Below are positions 5,984-12,392 of a stretch of 17,424 bases of DNA, one piece after another. The translations under genes and the position numbers were made by a program. Position 1 is the first letter of the stretch, and every line of letters starts with the position of its first letter. A model generated the notes under the pieces. The model was not told the origin of the DNA. It worked only from the letters and a program-made list of their open reading frames with translations, and did no database searches. This DNA comes from an uncultured Bacilli bacterium (lineage in GTDB: Bacteria > Bacillota_I > Bacilli_A > RF39 > UBA660): assembly GCA_934096105.1 (NCBI GenBank), contig CAKOLH010000018.1, forward strand, positions 1 through 17,424. Reading direction: 5' to 3'.

Positions 5984-6811
5984 ATGAAAAAAGAAACAAA
6001 GAAAAAAACTAAAAGAAAGATATTAATATTTGTTATTATTTTAGTATCCATTATTTTTATAAGAACTGAATATTATAATTATAAATTTAATCACCAATAT
6101 AAGAGCACAGAAGAGACTATAAATAATAAAAATATAGATAGTATTAATTATTTAGAGACTTTAGCAAATGAAAATCCAGATATTGCAAAGATTATGAAAA
6201 ATAAAGATAGTTATCCTAAAATATTATTAGAAATGCTTTCTAGAAATCTTGATATGACTGACTATGTATTAAATTATTTAGATTATAAAGGACAAGTATT
6301 TTCTAATGATATAGGTAAAGTTACCAAAGGTAAATATCCATTACTACTTCAATATGATACTAGATGGGGATATGGAATGTATGGTGACGATGTTATTGCA
6401 ATAAATGGCTGTGGACCAACATCTCTTGCTATGATAATCGCAGGTCTTACTGGTAGAAATGATATTACTCCTTATGATATTGCAACATACTCATATCAAA
6501 AAGGTTATTATACTGGTGGTACAAGCTGGAGTCTTTTTACTGAAGGAACCAGTAAATATGGAATTATAGGAACAGAAATACCATTATCAAAGGCTTCAAT
6601 AATAAATGAATTAGAACAAAACCATCCCATTATTTGTAGTATGAAAAAAGGAGACTTTACAACGACAGGACATATAATTACAATTGTAGGAACAAAGAAT
6701 AAACAATTTATCATAAATGATCCTAATAGTAGGGAAAGAAGCAATGAACTATGGAGTTATGAAACATTAGAACCTCAAATAAGAAATTTATGGTCGTTTA
6801 GACTAAAGTAA
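5984..6811 (+). CDS. Membrane-anchored C39-family cysteine peptidase
   Basis: 275 residues: a Lys-rich N-terminus (KKETKKKTKRK), a membrane segment at about 13-27, a helical linker to ~115, then a papain-like Peptidase_C39_2 domain. The domain opens with LLLQYDTRWGYGMYG. It has the catalytic Cys143 in NGCGPTSLAM, a glycine-rich middle (GGTSW), His230 in TTGHIITIVG and Asp246 in INDPNS, so the full triad is present. The orientation rule for a positively charged N-terminus puts the protease outside the cell. Stand-alone C39-like proteases of this type are common in Gram-positive bacteria; substrates are unknown and may be cell-wall peptides or secreted proteins. It has its own promoter and follows the DUF1287 gene, which has the same anchor-plus-cysteine-hydrolase design. 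No ABC transporter domain is attached, so it is not a bacteriocin exporter. Confidence 0.88.
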   Translation: MKKETKKKTKRKILIFVIILVSIIFIRTEYYNYKFNHQYKSTEETINNKNIDSINYLETLANENPDIAKIMKNKDSYPKILLEMLSRNLDMTDYVLNYLDYKGQVFSNDIGKVTKGKYPLLLQYDTRWGYGMYGDDVIAINGCGPTSLAMIIAGLTGRNDITPYDIATYSYQKGYYTGGTSWSLFTEGTSKYGIIGTEIPLSKASIINELEQNHPIICSMKKGDFTTTGHIITIVGTKNKQFIINDPNSRERSNELWSYETLEPQIRNLWSFRLK

Positions 6812-6842
6812 ATTAAGATAAATATTTTAATAAAACCAAAAA

Positions 6843-6877
6843 TTATACTTGCATATTGTAACCTGATAAGTTATAAT
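6843..6877 (+). promoter_or_regulatory. Promoter and probable operator of the toxin-antitoxin operon
   Basis: TTGCAT (6849-6854), a 17-nt spacer and TATAAT (6872-6877) form a good sigmaA promoter. An imperfect inverted repeat, TTATACTT (6843-6850) and AAGTTATAA (6868-6876), overlaps both boxes, the place expected for autorepression by the HTH antitoxin. The promoter and start leave only about 11 nt of leader. Confidence 0.65.
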
Positions 6878-6894
6878 ATATTTGAGGTGTAAAT

Positions 6895-7221
6895 TTGGTT
6901 ATAAACGAGAGTACAGCATACAAGAGGGACTATAAAAAAATTATAATTAATAAGCATATGATAAAAGAAAAAGAAAAAATAGAAAATATAAAAAATATTA
7001 TATTATCTAGTAATAATCTTCAAGAACTATTATGCAGCCCGTATAAAGATATATATTATATTACTAAGAAAAGCGGTAATCTTAAAGAATATTATACCGC
7101 AAGAATAAACAGTAAATTGAGATTAATAATGAAACCAGAAGGAGAATATCCTTATAATAATTTAACAATTGATAAAATAGAATTCGTATCAATAGATGAT
7201 AAACACTATGGGGAGGGATAA
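6895..7221 (+). CDS. RelE/HigB-like toxin of a type II toxin-antitoxin module
   Basis: 108 residues, read from a TTG start. GAGGTG (6884-6889) lies 5 nt upstream, and no better start was found. The layout fits the RelE/HigB superfamily: an N-terminal helical region (YKRDYKKIIINKHMIKEKEKIENIKNII in pieces), then LLCSPYKDIYYI, then the strand-rich part KEYYTARINSKLRLIMKP, ending in IEFVSIDDKHYG. Family members are ribosome-dependent mRNA endonucleases that slow growth when free. The match is by general pattern rather than by a diagnostic motif. The best support is context: a small toxin-like gene 2 nt upstream of an HTH protein, in HigBA order (toxin first), with its own promoter and terminator. 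An uncommon start codon could keep toxin output low. Confidence 0.72.
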   Translation: MVINESTAYKRDYKKIIINKHMIKEKEKIENIKNIILSSNNLQELLCSPYKDIYYITKKSGNLKEYYTARINSKLRLIMKPEGEYPYNNLTIDKIEFVSIDDKHYGEG

Positions 7222-7223
7222 TA

Positions 7224-8240
7224 ATGCAAGGATTTGGAAGCATGTTAAAAGATTATTTAGAGTACTATAAAATATCACAAACTGATTTTGCAGAAAGATT
7301 AGGTATTTCTACTAAACATATGAATGAAATACTAAATGGTAAAACTAATATATCTGAAGAACTTATGTTAGGTATAAGTTTAATTACTGATATAGATGTT
7401 AATTTAATATTTTATGTGGAAACTAAAAAGAGAATATATGAGTATTTAAACGAGAAATTTAATAGCGAAAAAGAAATAAATAAATATTTAAATACTTTTT
7501 GTATAAATGAAATGGCTAAAAAGAAGTGGATAACATTAAAAGATAGTTCATCATATACCCAAAATGCTATGGATTTACTTGATTATTTGGGTATAGCAAG
7601 TTTTGATAATGTTAGTAATTATCTTAATCATAAAATATTATATAAGAAAAAAGAAGATGCTGATATTAATAAAATATATCTATGGATAAAAAGATGTGAT
7701 AAGAAAATAGAAAAAATAAATATACCAGAATATTTAAGTAGTAACTTAACATTATTATTAAAAGAATTAGAAATTATTAGAAATAAAAAATTTAATGAAG
7801 AAGAATTAATAAAACTATTTAACAAGTATGGTATTTACTTAGTTATTGAAGATGCACTAAATGGTACTAAAATAAGGGGCTGTACTATGGTAAAAAATAA
7901 TAATCCGTGTATATATATAACAAGATATTTTAAAGAAAAAGCTAGTTTCTATTTTACTCTATATCATGAAATAGGACATATTAAAAGTGATTATAATAAA
8001 TTAAAAAATAAAATAATGGTAAATAATGAAGAAACTAGTGAAAAAGAAATGGATAATTTTGCATTAAATCAAATGATACCAGATAATATTTGGAATAAAG
8101 TAAAAATAAATCCATCAGAAAGAGAAAAAATATGTAAAGATAATAATATTCCATTATGTTTCTTATATTCAAGGTTAGCGTATGAAGGAATAATATCATA
8201 TAAAAGCAAAGAATATAATAATCATAAAGAAATAATATAA
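7224..8240 (+). CDS. HTH antitoxin fused to an ImmA/IrrE-type metalloprotease
   Basis: 338 residues. Residues ~8-60 form an XRE/HigA-type helix-turn-helix (YKISQTDFAERLGISTKHMNEILNGKTNISEE in parts). Residues ~65-190 are a helical region I cannot assign. Residues ~195-330 are an ImmA/IrrE-like domain (COG2856), with the zinc motif YHEIGH (H248, E249, H252), a probable third acidic ligand at E273 or E275 (TSEKEMDNFA) and a helical end. ImmA/IrrE proteases cleave HTH repressors in trans; here repressor and protease share one chain. It follows the toxin by 2 nt with GGGAGGG as ribosome binding site and ends in a terminator. It should neutralise the toxin and repress the operon; self-cleavage or cleavage of a partner as a release switch is inference. 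Start at 7224 is well supported. Confidence 0.85.
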   Translation: MQGFGSMLKDYLEYYKISQTDFAERLGISTKHMNEILNGKTNISEELMLGISLITDIDVNLIFYVETKKRIYEYLNEKFNSEKEINKYLNTFCINEMAKKKWITLKDSSSYTQNAMDLLDYLGIASFDNVSNYLNHKILYKKKEDADINKIYLWIKRCDKKIEKINIPEYLSSNLTLLLKELEIIRNKKFNEEELIKLFNKYGIYLVIEDALNGTKIRGCTMVKNNNPCIYITRYFKEKASFYFTLYHEIGHIKSDYNKLKNKIMVNNEETSEKEMDNFALNQMIPDNIWNKVKINPSEREKICKDNNIPLCFLYSRLAYEGIISYKSKEYNNHKEII

Positions 8241-8243
8241 TTA

Positions 8244-8273
8244 GATAGTCCTAATACTAGGATTGTCTTTTTT
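8244..8273 (+). terminator. Terminator of the toxin-antitoxin operon
   Basis: GATAGTCCTA (8244-8253) pairs with TAGGATTGTC (8258-8267) over 10 bp including two G-U pairs, with a 4-nt loop and six T. The 3' arm contains TTGTCT, which doubles as the -35 of the next gene. Confidence 0.85.
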
Positions 8274-8291
8274 ATTAAAAAATGATATACT
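8263..8291 (+). promoter_or_regulatory. Promoter of the acyltransferase-glmM-DUF2974 operon
   Basis: TTGTCT (8263-8268), a 17-nt spacer and TATACT (8286-8291) with TGA immediately before it (extended -10). The -35 lies inside the preceding terminator hairpin. Confidence 0.6.
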
Positions 8292-8323
8292 AAGTACATA
8301 AAGTAATAAGGAGAATATATATT

Positions 8324-8968
8324 ATGAAGTTAGAGGAAATTATAGATATTAGTAGAACAGTTGGAAATATTTTATTTAAAAATATTACTTATATATGGGA
8401 AGTATTACCTAAGATAGAAGATAATATTATAGATATAGGTAATTCTTTAGATAAAGATAAATATACTATGATTGAAGAAAATATATGGGTAGGTAATAAT
8501 ACTAAGATAGATAAATTATCTACGATAATAGCACCTTGTATAATTGGAGAGAATACTGAGATAAGACCAGGAGCCTATTTAAGAGGAAATGTTATAATTG
8601 GAGATAACTGTGTAATAGGAAATAGTGTTGAAGTAAAAAACTCTATTATATTTGATAATAGTCAAATACCACACTTTAACTATGTTGGAGACTCTATACT
8701 AGGCTATCATTCTCATCTAGGTGCAGGAGTAATCTTAAGTAACTTAAAGAATGATAAAAGTAATATTGTAATTAGAGGTATAGATACAAATATGATTAAA
8801 TTAGGATCCATAATAGGTAATAATGTTAATATAGGTAGTAATAGTGTATTATATCCAGGTACTATCATAGGATGTAATACAAGTATATATCCCTTAACAA
8901 GAGTAAGAGGAATAATACCAAGTAATAGTATTATGAAAGATGAAAATAACATCATAGAGAAAGGATAA
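8324..8968 (+). CDS. GlmU-type left-handed beta-helix acyltransferase (no uridylyltransferase domain)
   Basis: 214 residues. After a ~45-residue N-terminal part (with ITYIWEVLPKI), the chain is a hexapeptide-repeat left-handed beta-helix: repeated [IV]-G-x-N/D units such as IIGENTEIRPGAYLRGNV and VIIGDNCVIGNSVEVKNS. IPHFNYVGDSILG (H117) aligns with the GlmU acetyltransferase active-site region, where a His in HLTYLGD acts as base, and LGAGVILSN corresponds to IGAGTITCN. GlmU is normally ~450 residues with an N-terminal uridylyltransferase; that part is absent. Related stand-alone proteins occur in Firmicutes and are often labelled UDP-GlcNAc pyrophosphorylase, which the domain content does not support. 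It lies 3 nt before glmM, so a role in making GlcNAc-1-phosphate from GlmM's product is the natural reading. AAGGAG (8308-8313) is the ribosome binding site. Confidence 0.82.
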   Translation: MKLEEIIDISRTVGNILFKNITYIWEVLPKIEDNIIDIGNSLDKDKYTMIEENIWVGNNTKIDKLSTIIAPCIIGENTEIRPGAYLRGNVIIGDNCVIGNSVEVKNSIIFDNSQIPHFNYVGDSILGYHSHLGAGVILSNLKNDKSNIVIRGIDTNMIKLGSIIGNNVNIGSNSVLYPGTIIGCNTSIYPLTRVRGIIPSNSIMKDENNIIEKG

Positions 8969-8971
8969 AGT

Positions 8972-10321
8972 ATGAAAAGATTATTTGGAACAGATGGTAT
9001 ACGAGGTATAGCCTACAAAGATATAACTAAAGAATTAGTTATAAAAGTAGCTAGTGCTATAGCTTATATATTTAATAAGGAAGATAAAGGCATTAAAGTT
9101 ATAATAGGAAATGATGGAAGAGAATCTGCTGATATGATATTAAGTACATTAAAAGAAGAACTATTATCATATGGTATCTCAGTATTAGATGCTGGTTTAA
9201 TACCAACACCAGGTATATCATATCTAGTAAAATATTATAATTATGATTTAGGTATTATGATTAGTGCTTCACATAATCCTCATGAATATAATGGTATTAA
9301 AATATTTGACAAAGAAGGAGCTAAAATATCTGATAATTTAGAATCTGATATTGAAGACTTAATATTTAATAATATAAAATATTCTAGTACTAAAAGAGGC
9401 ATAATTTTAGATAATAGAGATGTAATAAAAGATTATGGTAATCATTTATTAGCTTCATTAAATAAATATAATAATAATGTTAATTATAATAATTTAAATA
9501 TAGGAATAGATGCCTCTAACGGAGCTTCATCTAAACTATGTGAATATATCTTTCCTAAATTAGGAGCTAGGTATCATATAATAAATAATGCTCCAAATGG
9601 TACTAATATTAATAATAATTGTGGTTCTACTCATCCAGAAGTATTAAGTAGTTATGTCATTAATAATAAATTAGATATTGGTATAGCATACGATGGTGAT
9701 GCTGATAGAGTAGTATTCATAGATGAACTAGGTAATATAATTAATGGAGATTATATATTAGCTATCATAAGTAATGATCTAAAAAATAAAAATAGATTAA
9801 ATAAAAATACTATCGTAGGTACAATACTAAGCAATCTAGGACTATTAGAATATTGTAAGAATAACAATATAGAATTTATAACTGCCAAAGTAGGAGATAA
9901 ATATGTCTATGAATACTTAAGAGATAACAATCTCACACTAGGTGGTGAAGAAGCAGGTCATATCATTCTAAAAGATTACTGTAGTACTGGAGATGGTCCA
10001 CTTATTTCATTAATTATGTTATCTATTCTTGCCAGTAGTAATACACCTTTTAGTAATTTAACTAAGATTATGCATAAATATCCTGAAGTACATATAAACA
10101 TTAAAGTAAATAGTAAAAATGATTTTACTACTAGTAACATAATTGAAGATAGTATTAAAGAAATAAGAAATAATCTTAATGGTAACTATAGGTTGGTAGT
10201 AAGACCATCAGGTACTGAACCATTAGTTAGAATTATAATTGAAGGTGAAGATCCTAAAGTACTCGAAAAGTCTTCAAATAAAATAAAAAGTATCATCAAA
10301 AATTTAAATATGGAGGTATAA
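8972..10321 (+). CDS. glmM: Phosphoglucosamine mutase GlmM
   Basis: 449 residues, full length for the family. It converts glucosamine-6-phosphate to glucosamine-1-phosphate for UDP-GlcNAc and peptidoglycan synthesis. Motifs are FGTDGIRG (5-12), the phosphoserine loop MISASHNPHEYNGIK with S100 as the phosphorylated serine, the metal loop YDGDADRVVF, the sugar-binding GGEEAGH, and the phosphate-binding RPSGTEPLVRI near the C-terminus. The Gly-Glu-Glu-Ala-Gly motif marks it as GlmM rather than phosphoglucomutase/phosphomannomutase. The gene is 3 nt downstream of the GlmU-type acyltransferase, with AAAGGA as ribosome binding site. Its last codons hold the GGAGGT of the next gene, so the three genes form one operon. 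Confidence 0.97.
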   Translation: MKRLFGTDGIRGIAYKDITKELVIKVASAIAYIFNKEDKGIKVIIGNDGRESADMILSTLKEELLSYGISVLDAGLIPTPGISYLVKYYNYDLGIMISASHNPHEYNGIKIFDKEGAKISDNLESDIEDLIFNNIKYSSTKRGIILDNRDVIKDYGNHLLASLNKYNNNVNYNNLNIGIDASNGASSKLCEYIFPKLGARYHIINNAPNGTNINNNCGSTHPEVLSSYVINNKLDIGIAYDGDADRVVFIDELGNIINGDYILAIISNDLKNKNRLNKNTIVGTILSNLGLLEYCKNNNIEFITAKVGDKYVYEYLRDNNLTLGGEEAGHIILKDYCSTGDGPLISLIMLSILASSNTPFSNLTKIMHKYPEVHINIKVNSKNDFTTSNIIEDSIKEIRNNLNGNYRLVVRPSGTEPLVRIIIEGEDPKVLEKSSNKIKSIIKNLNMEV

Positions 10322-10322
10322 T

Positions 10323-11378
10323 ATGGCTACAATTAAAGACTATTTAAAATACTATAAAAGTATTTCTTTTAAAGATAATAAATTAAATATAAATGACGTT
10401 ATAATATTTACAGAACTATCTTATATAGATTGGAGTAATATAGTACCTACGGGTAACAACAAAATAACTTTAAAAGAAGCTTTTACTACTTATCAAGAAT
10501 TTAAAAAAGGCATCTATCTAACTAGTTTTATGAAAGAGAATATTAGTAATCTAAAAGATATTTATAATAGTAATAGATATAAAGATATTTATCTAAGTAA
10601 TTATAGGAAACTAGTTGATAATGAAAAACAATTTGGAGCTATTACTATTCATTTTGCTGATAAAGTATTTATATCTTTTATGGGTACTAATGGTACAGTA
10701 ATAGGTTGGAAAGAAGATTTATCACTTGCTTATAGTTTCCCGGTAGTAGCTCAAGAGTACGCTATTAACTATTTAGAGGAAGTTATTACTCCAAACGATA
10801 ATGAAATATATATCGGAGGCCATTCTAAAGGTGGTAATCTTGCTATGACATCTGCGATGTATACTAAAGAAGATATATTTAATAGAATAAAAACTATATA
10901 TAATTTAGATGGCCCTGGTTTTAGAGATAAAGAATATACAAGTAGTAACTTCAGGAAAATACTACCAAAACTACAAGTATATGTACCAGAAGACACCATA
11001 GTAGGTATGCTTCTAAATACTTCAAATAATAAATACATAGTAAAAAGTACTACAAGAGGAGTACTAAGTCACGATGTCAATTCGTGGCAGTGTTTTGGAG
11101 AGTTTCTAGAAAAAGGAAAACAATCTAAATTAAGTATTACTATTGATAATAGAATTAAATCTTGGTATAAAAACTATAACGATAAAGAAATGGAAAAAAT
11201 GATAAATGCTATATTTAATATTCTAGAAAATAATAATATCAAAGAGTTTAAAGAAATAAAAAAATTAAAATGGAATCAAATAGTAAAAATAATTAATGAA
11301 GTAAATGATATAGATAGTGCCACTAAAAAGTTATACTTAGATACTATTAAGGATTTAATATGGGTAAATACTAAGTAA
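10323..11378 (+). CDS. DUF2974 (Mbeg1-like) alpha/beta hydrolase
   Basis: 351 residues, cytosolic, with no signal peptide. The architecture fits DUF2974, a lipase-like alpha/beta hydrolase family. It opens with NDVIIFTELSYIDW, has FISFMGTNGTVIGWKEDLSLAY (oxyanion-hole region), and the nucleophile elbow GGHSKGG with S168. A NLDGPGF strand follows, then PEDTIVGM with D224 and LSHDVNSW with H250, completing a plausible Ser-Asp-His triad. The C-terminal ~100 residues are helical and charged. Substrate is unknown; lipid ester or thioester hydrolysis is the family guess. It begins 1 nt after glmM with GGAGGT (10312-10317) inside the glmM 3' end, so translation is probably coupled. The link to amino-sugar synthesis is positional only. 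Confidence 0.85.
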   Translation: MATIKDYLKYYKSISFKDNKLNINDVIIFTELSYIDWSNIVPTGNNKITLKEAFTTYQEFKKGIYLTSFMKENISNLKDIYNSNRYKDIYLSNYRKLVDNEKQFGAITIHFADKVFISFMGTNGTVIGWKEDLSLAYSFPVVAQEYAINYLEEVITPNDNEIYIGGHSKGGNLAMTSAMYTKEDIFNRIKTIYNLDGPGFRDKEYTSSNFRKILPKLQVYVPEDTIVGMLLNTSNNKYIVKSTTRGVLSHDVNSWQCFGEFLEKGKQSKLSITIDNRIKSWYKNYNDKEMEKMINAIFNILENNNIKEFKEIKKLKWNQIVKIINEVNDIDSATKKLYLDTIKDLIWVNTK

Positions 11379-11408
11379 TTTGCAAATTAAATAGTTTTGT
11401 AGTATAAT
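11376..11408 (+). promoter_or_regulatory. Promoter of the UDG-like gene, with a palindrome over the -35
   Basis: TTGCAA (11380-11385), a 17-nt spacer and TATAAT (11403-11408). The -35 sits inside a perfect 14-nt palindrome, TAATTTGCAAATTA (11376-11389), which also contains the stop codon of the previous gene. The palindrome may be an operator or simply an AT-rich coincidence. Confidence 0.65.
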
Positions 11409-11432
11409 ATCTCTCACTTAAGAGGGGATATT

Positions 11433-12092
11433 ATGAATAAATTAAATGAATTAAATAAATATGTCTATGAAGAATATAAACATTTACCCAATAGAGAGGA
11501 GTTATCTATACCTCTTCTTATTTCTTCAAATGATGATTATACCAATAATTTAGAAAGAAGAGTGTTATATATCGGTCAAGAGACCAATTGTTGGATGAAT
11601 TATGATGATAGTGACTATTTACCTGATGTAGATGTAATTGAAGATAGATATTTTAATTTTTTAAAAGATGGGGCTAGAAATAGAGACTTCTGGATATTTA
11701 TAAGAAATGTTCTAGAACTTCAAAGAGAAGACTTATTATCAAATGTTATTTGGAATAATGTCTTTATTGCGGGTAAAAGAAGAAGTATGGGTCATCCTGA
11801 AACAAATGATAAACTAGAAGATTTAAGTATGGAATACTTATTTGAAATAACAAAGATATTTAATCCAGAACATATTATCTTTGTATGTGGTCCTACTAAT
11901 CCTTATTATAGAGTAGTAACCAAATACTTAAAAGAAATTAATTCTAAGTTAGTTTATGATTATCCAACTCCTGATAAATTAGTGATAAATGATGATAGAG
12001 TCATTTGGACTTATCATCCTGCATATCAAAATAGAATTCATAAAAAAGATGAAGTATTAACTAAAGTAAGAAGTTTAGTTAACACTAGATAA
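11433..12092 (+). CDS. Uracil-DNA glycosylase-like superfamily protein, divergent
   Basis: 219 residues, cytosolic. It is not a textbook enzyme, but the motif order fits the uracil-DNA glycosylase fold: RVLYIGQETNCW (43-54) at the first active-site loop, WNNVFIAGKR (107-116), IIFVCGPTNPYY (148-159) in a central strand, and IWTYHPAYQNR (191-201) in the position of the HPS-type motif. The usual GxDPG-type first loop is replaced by GQETN. Proteins with a GQETN-x-W loop and a THPxY-like end occur as uncharacterised single genes in other bacteria. Function could be base excision, another nucleic-acid activity, or a defence-related role. It is monocistronic, with its own promoter, a GAGGGG ribosome binding site and a terminator, and lies upstream of uvrB. 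Fold assignment is moderate. Confidence 0.6.
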   Translation: MNKLNELNKYVYEEYKHLPNREELSIPLLISSNDDYTNNLERRVLYIGQETNCWMNYDDSDYLPDVDVIEDRYFNFLKDGARNRDFWIFIRNVLELQREDLLSNVIWNNVFIAGKRRSMGHPETNDKLEDLSMEYLFEITKIFNPEHIIFVCGPTNPYYRVVTKYLKEINSKLVYDYPTPDKLVINDDRVIWTYHPAYQNRIHKKDEVLTKVRSLVNTR

Positions 12093-12117
12093 AGAAGAAC
12101 AGTAAAGTTCTTCTTTT
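12091..12117 (+). terminator. Terminator of the UDG-like gene, overlapping its stop codon
   Basis: AAAGAAGAAC (12091-12100) and GTTCTTCTTT (12107-12116) form a 10-bp perfect stem with a 6-nt loop, ending in T residues. It contains GAAC-N6-GTTC, which is not a LexA/DinR box (that needs N4). Confidence 0.85.
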
Positions 12118-12154
12118 AATCTATAATATAAGCAAACAAATGTATGAAAATATA

Positions 12155-12183
12155 TTGACATTAATAACTCTATATGATATATT
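12155..12183 (+). promoter_or_regulatory. Strongest promoter of the window, upstream of a non-coding region
   Basis: A consensus -35 TTGACA (12155-12160), exactly 17 nt of spacer and TATATT (12178-12183), with TGA just before it as extended -10. The expected transcription start is near 12190. No ORF with a ribosome binding site follows for 200 nt. Confidence 0.75.
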
Positions 12184-12189
12184 TAATTA

Positions 12190-12330
12190 GCAGTAAGAAA
12201 TAAGTCTATATATCAAATTAATATTAGGCATATAGTATCTGCTTATATATAATAGACTCTATATTAAGACTTAGAATAAGGCTTAATATAGCAGTGCGAG
12301 ACTTAATTTATTAAGGCTCAAACTTAATAA
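12190..12330 (+). ncRNA. Candidate structured RNA upstream of uvrB (small RNA or leader)
   Basis: This stretch has no usable ORF but starts at a near-consensus promoter and contains several pairings. Stem A is AGTCTAT (12203-12209) with ATAGACT (12252-12258), enclosing a smaller TAGGCA/TGCTTA stem. Stem B is ATATTAAG-A-CTTA (12261-12273) with TAAG-G-CTTAATAT (12277-12289), 12 bp around one A-G mismatch and a 3-nt loop. Stem C is GAGACTTAA (12298-12306) with TTAAGGCTC (12311-12319), again with one A-G mismatch. Stem D, TTATTAAG (12308-12315) with CTTAATAA (12323-12330), excludes stem C. TAAGTCT (12201-12207) can instead pair with AGACTTA at 12267-12273 or 12299-12305. It matches no RNA class I know. 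The 3' end is undefined; no U-run terminator was seen. Confidence 0.45.
12298..12319. repeat. Mismatched small hairpin, second copy of the motif at 2783-2800
   Basis: GAGACTTAA and TTAAGGCTC pair with one internal A-G mismatch and a 4-nt loop. The minus strand of 2783-2800 has the same GAGACT...AGGCTC arms with the same mismatch. Stem B nearby (12261-12289) repeats the AGACTTA/TAAGGCT core. Confidence 0.35.
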
Positions 12331-12340
12331 AAATAATATA

Positions 12341-12369
12341 TTGTTTAATATTAATAATTATGATAAAAT
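12341..12369 (+). promoter_or_regulatory. Promoter proximal to uvrB
   Basis: TTGTTT (12341-12346), a 17-nt spacer and TAAAAT (12364-12369) with TGA before it (extended -10). Transcription would start near 12376, which excludes the upstream ATG at 12360 and supports translation from 12393. No LexA-type box was found. Confidence 0.55.
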
Positions 12370-12392
12370 ACATAAAGAAGTGGGTGATAACT

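Noticed and set aside
5984..6811. Bacteriocin-processing C39 transporter
   Set aside because: The protein has only one membrane segment and no ABC ATPase or transmembrane domain, and no bacteriocin precursor is nearby.
12093..12117. GAAC-N6-GTTC as a LexA/DinR box for uvrB
   Set aside because: The Gram-positive LexA box has GAAC-N4-GTTC. Here the spacer is 6 and the sequence forms the terminator of the previous gene, 275 nt before uvrB.
12360..12392. uvrB starting at the ATG at 12360
   Set aside because: The extra 11 residues have no counterpart in UvrB, that ATG has no ribosome binding site, and it overlaps the -10 region of the proximal promoter. ATG 12393 has GGGTGA upstream.
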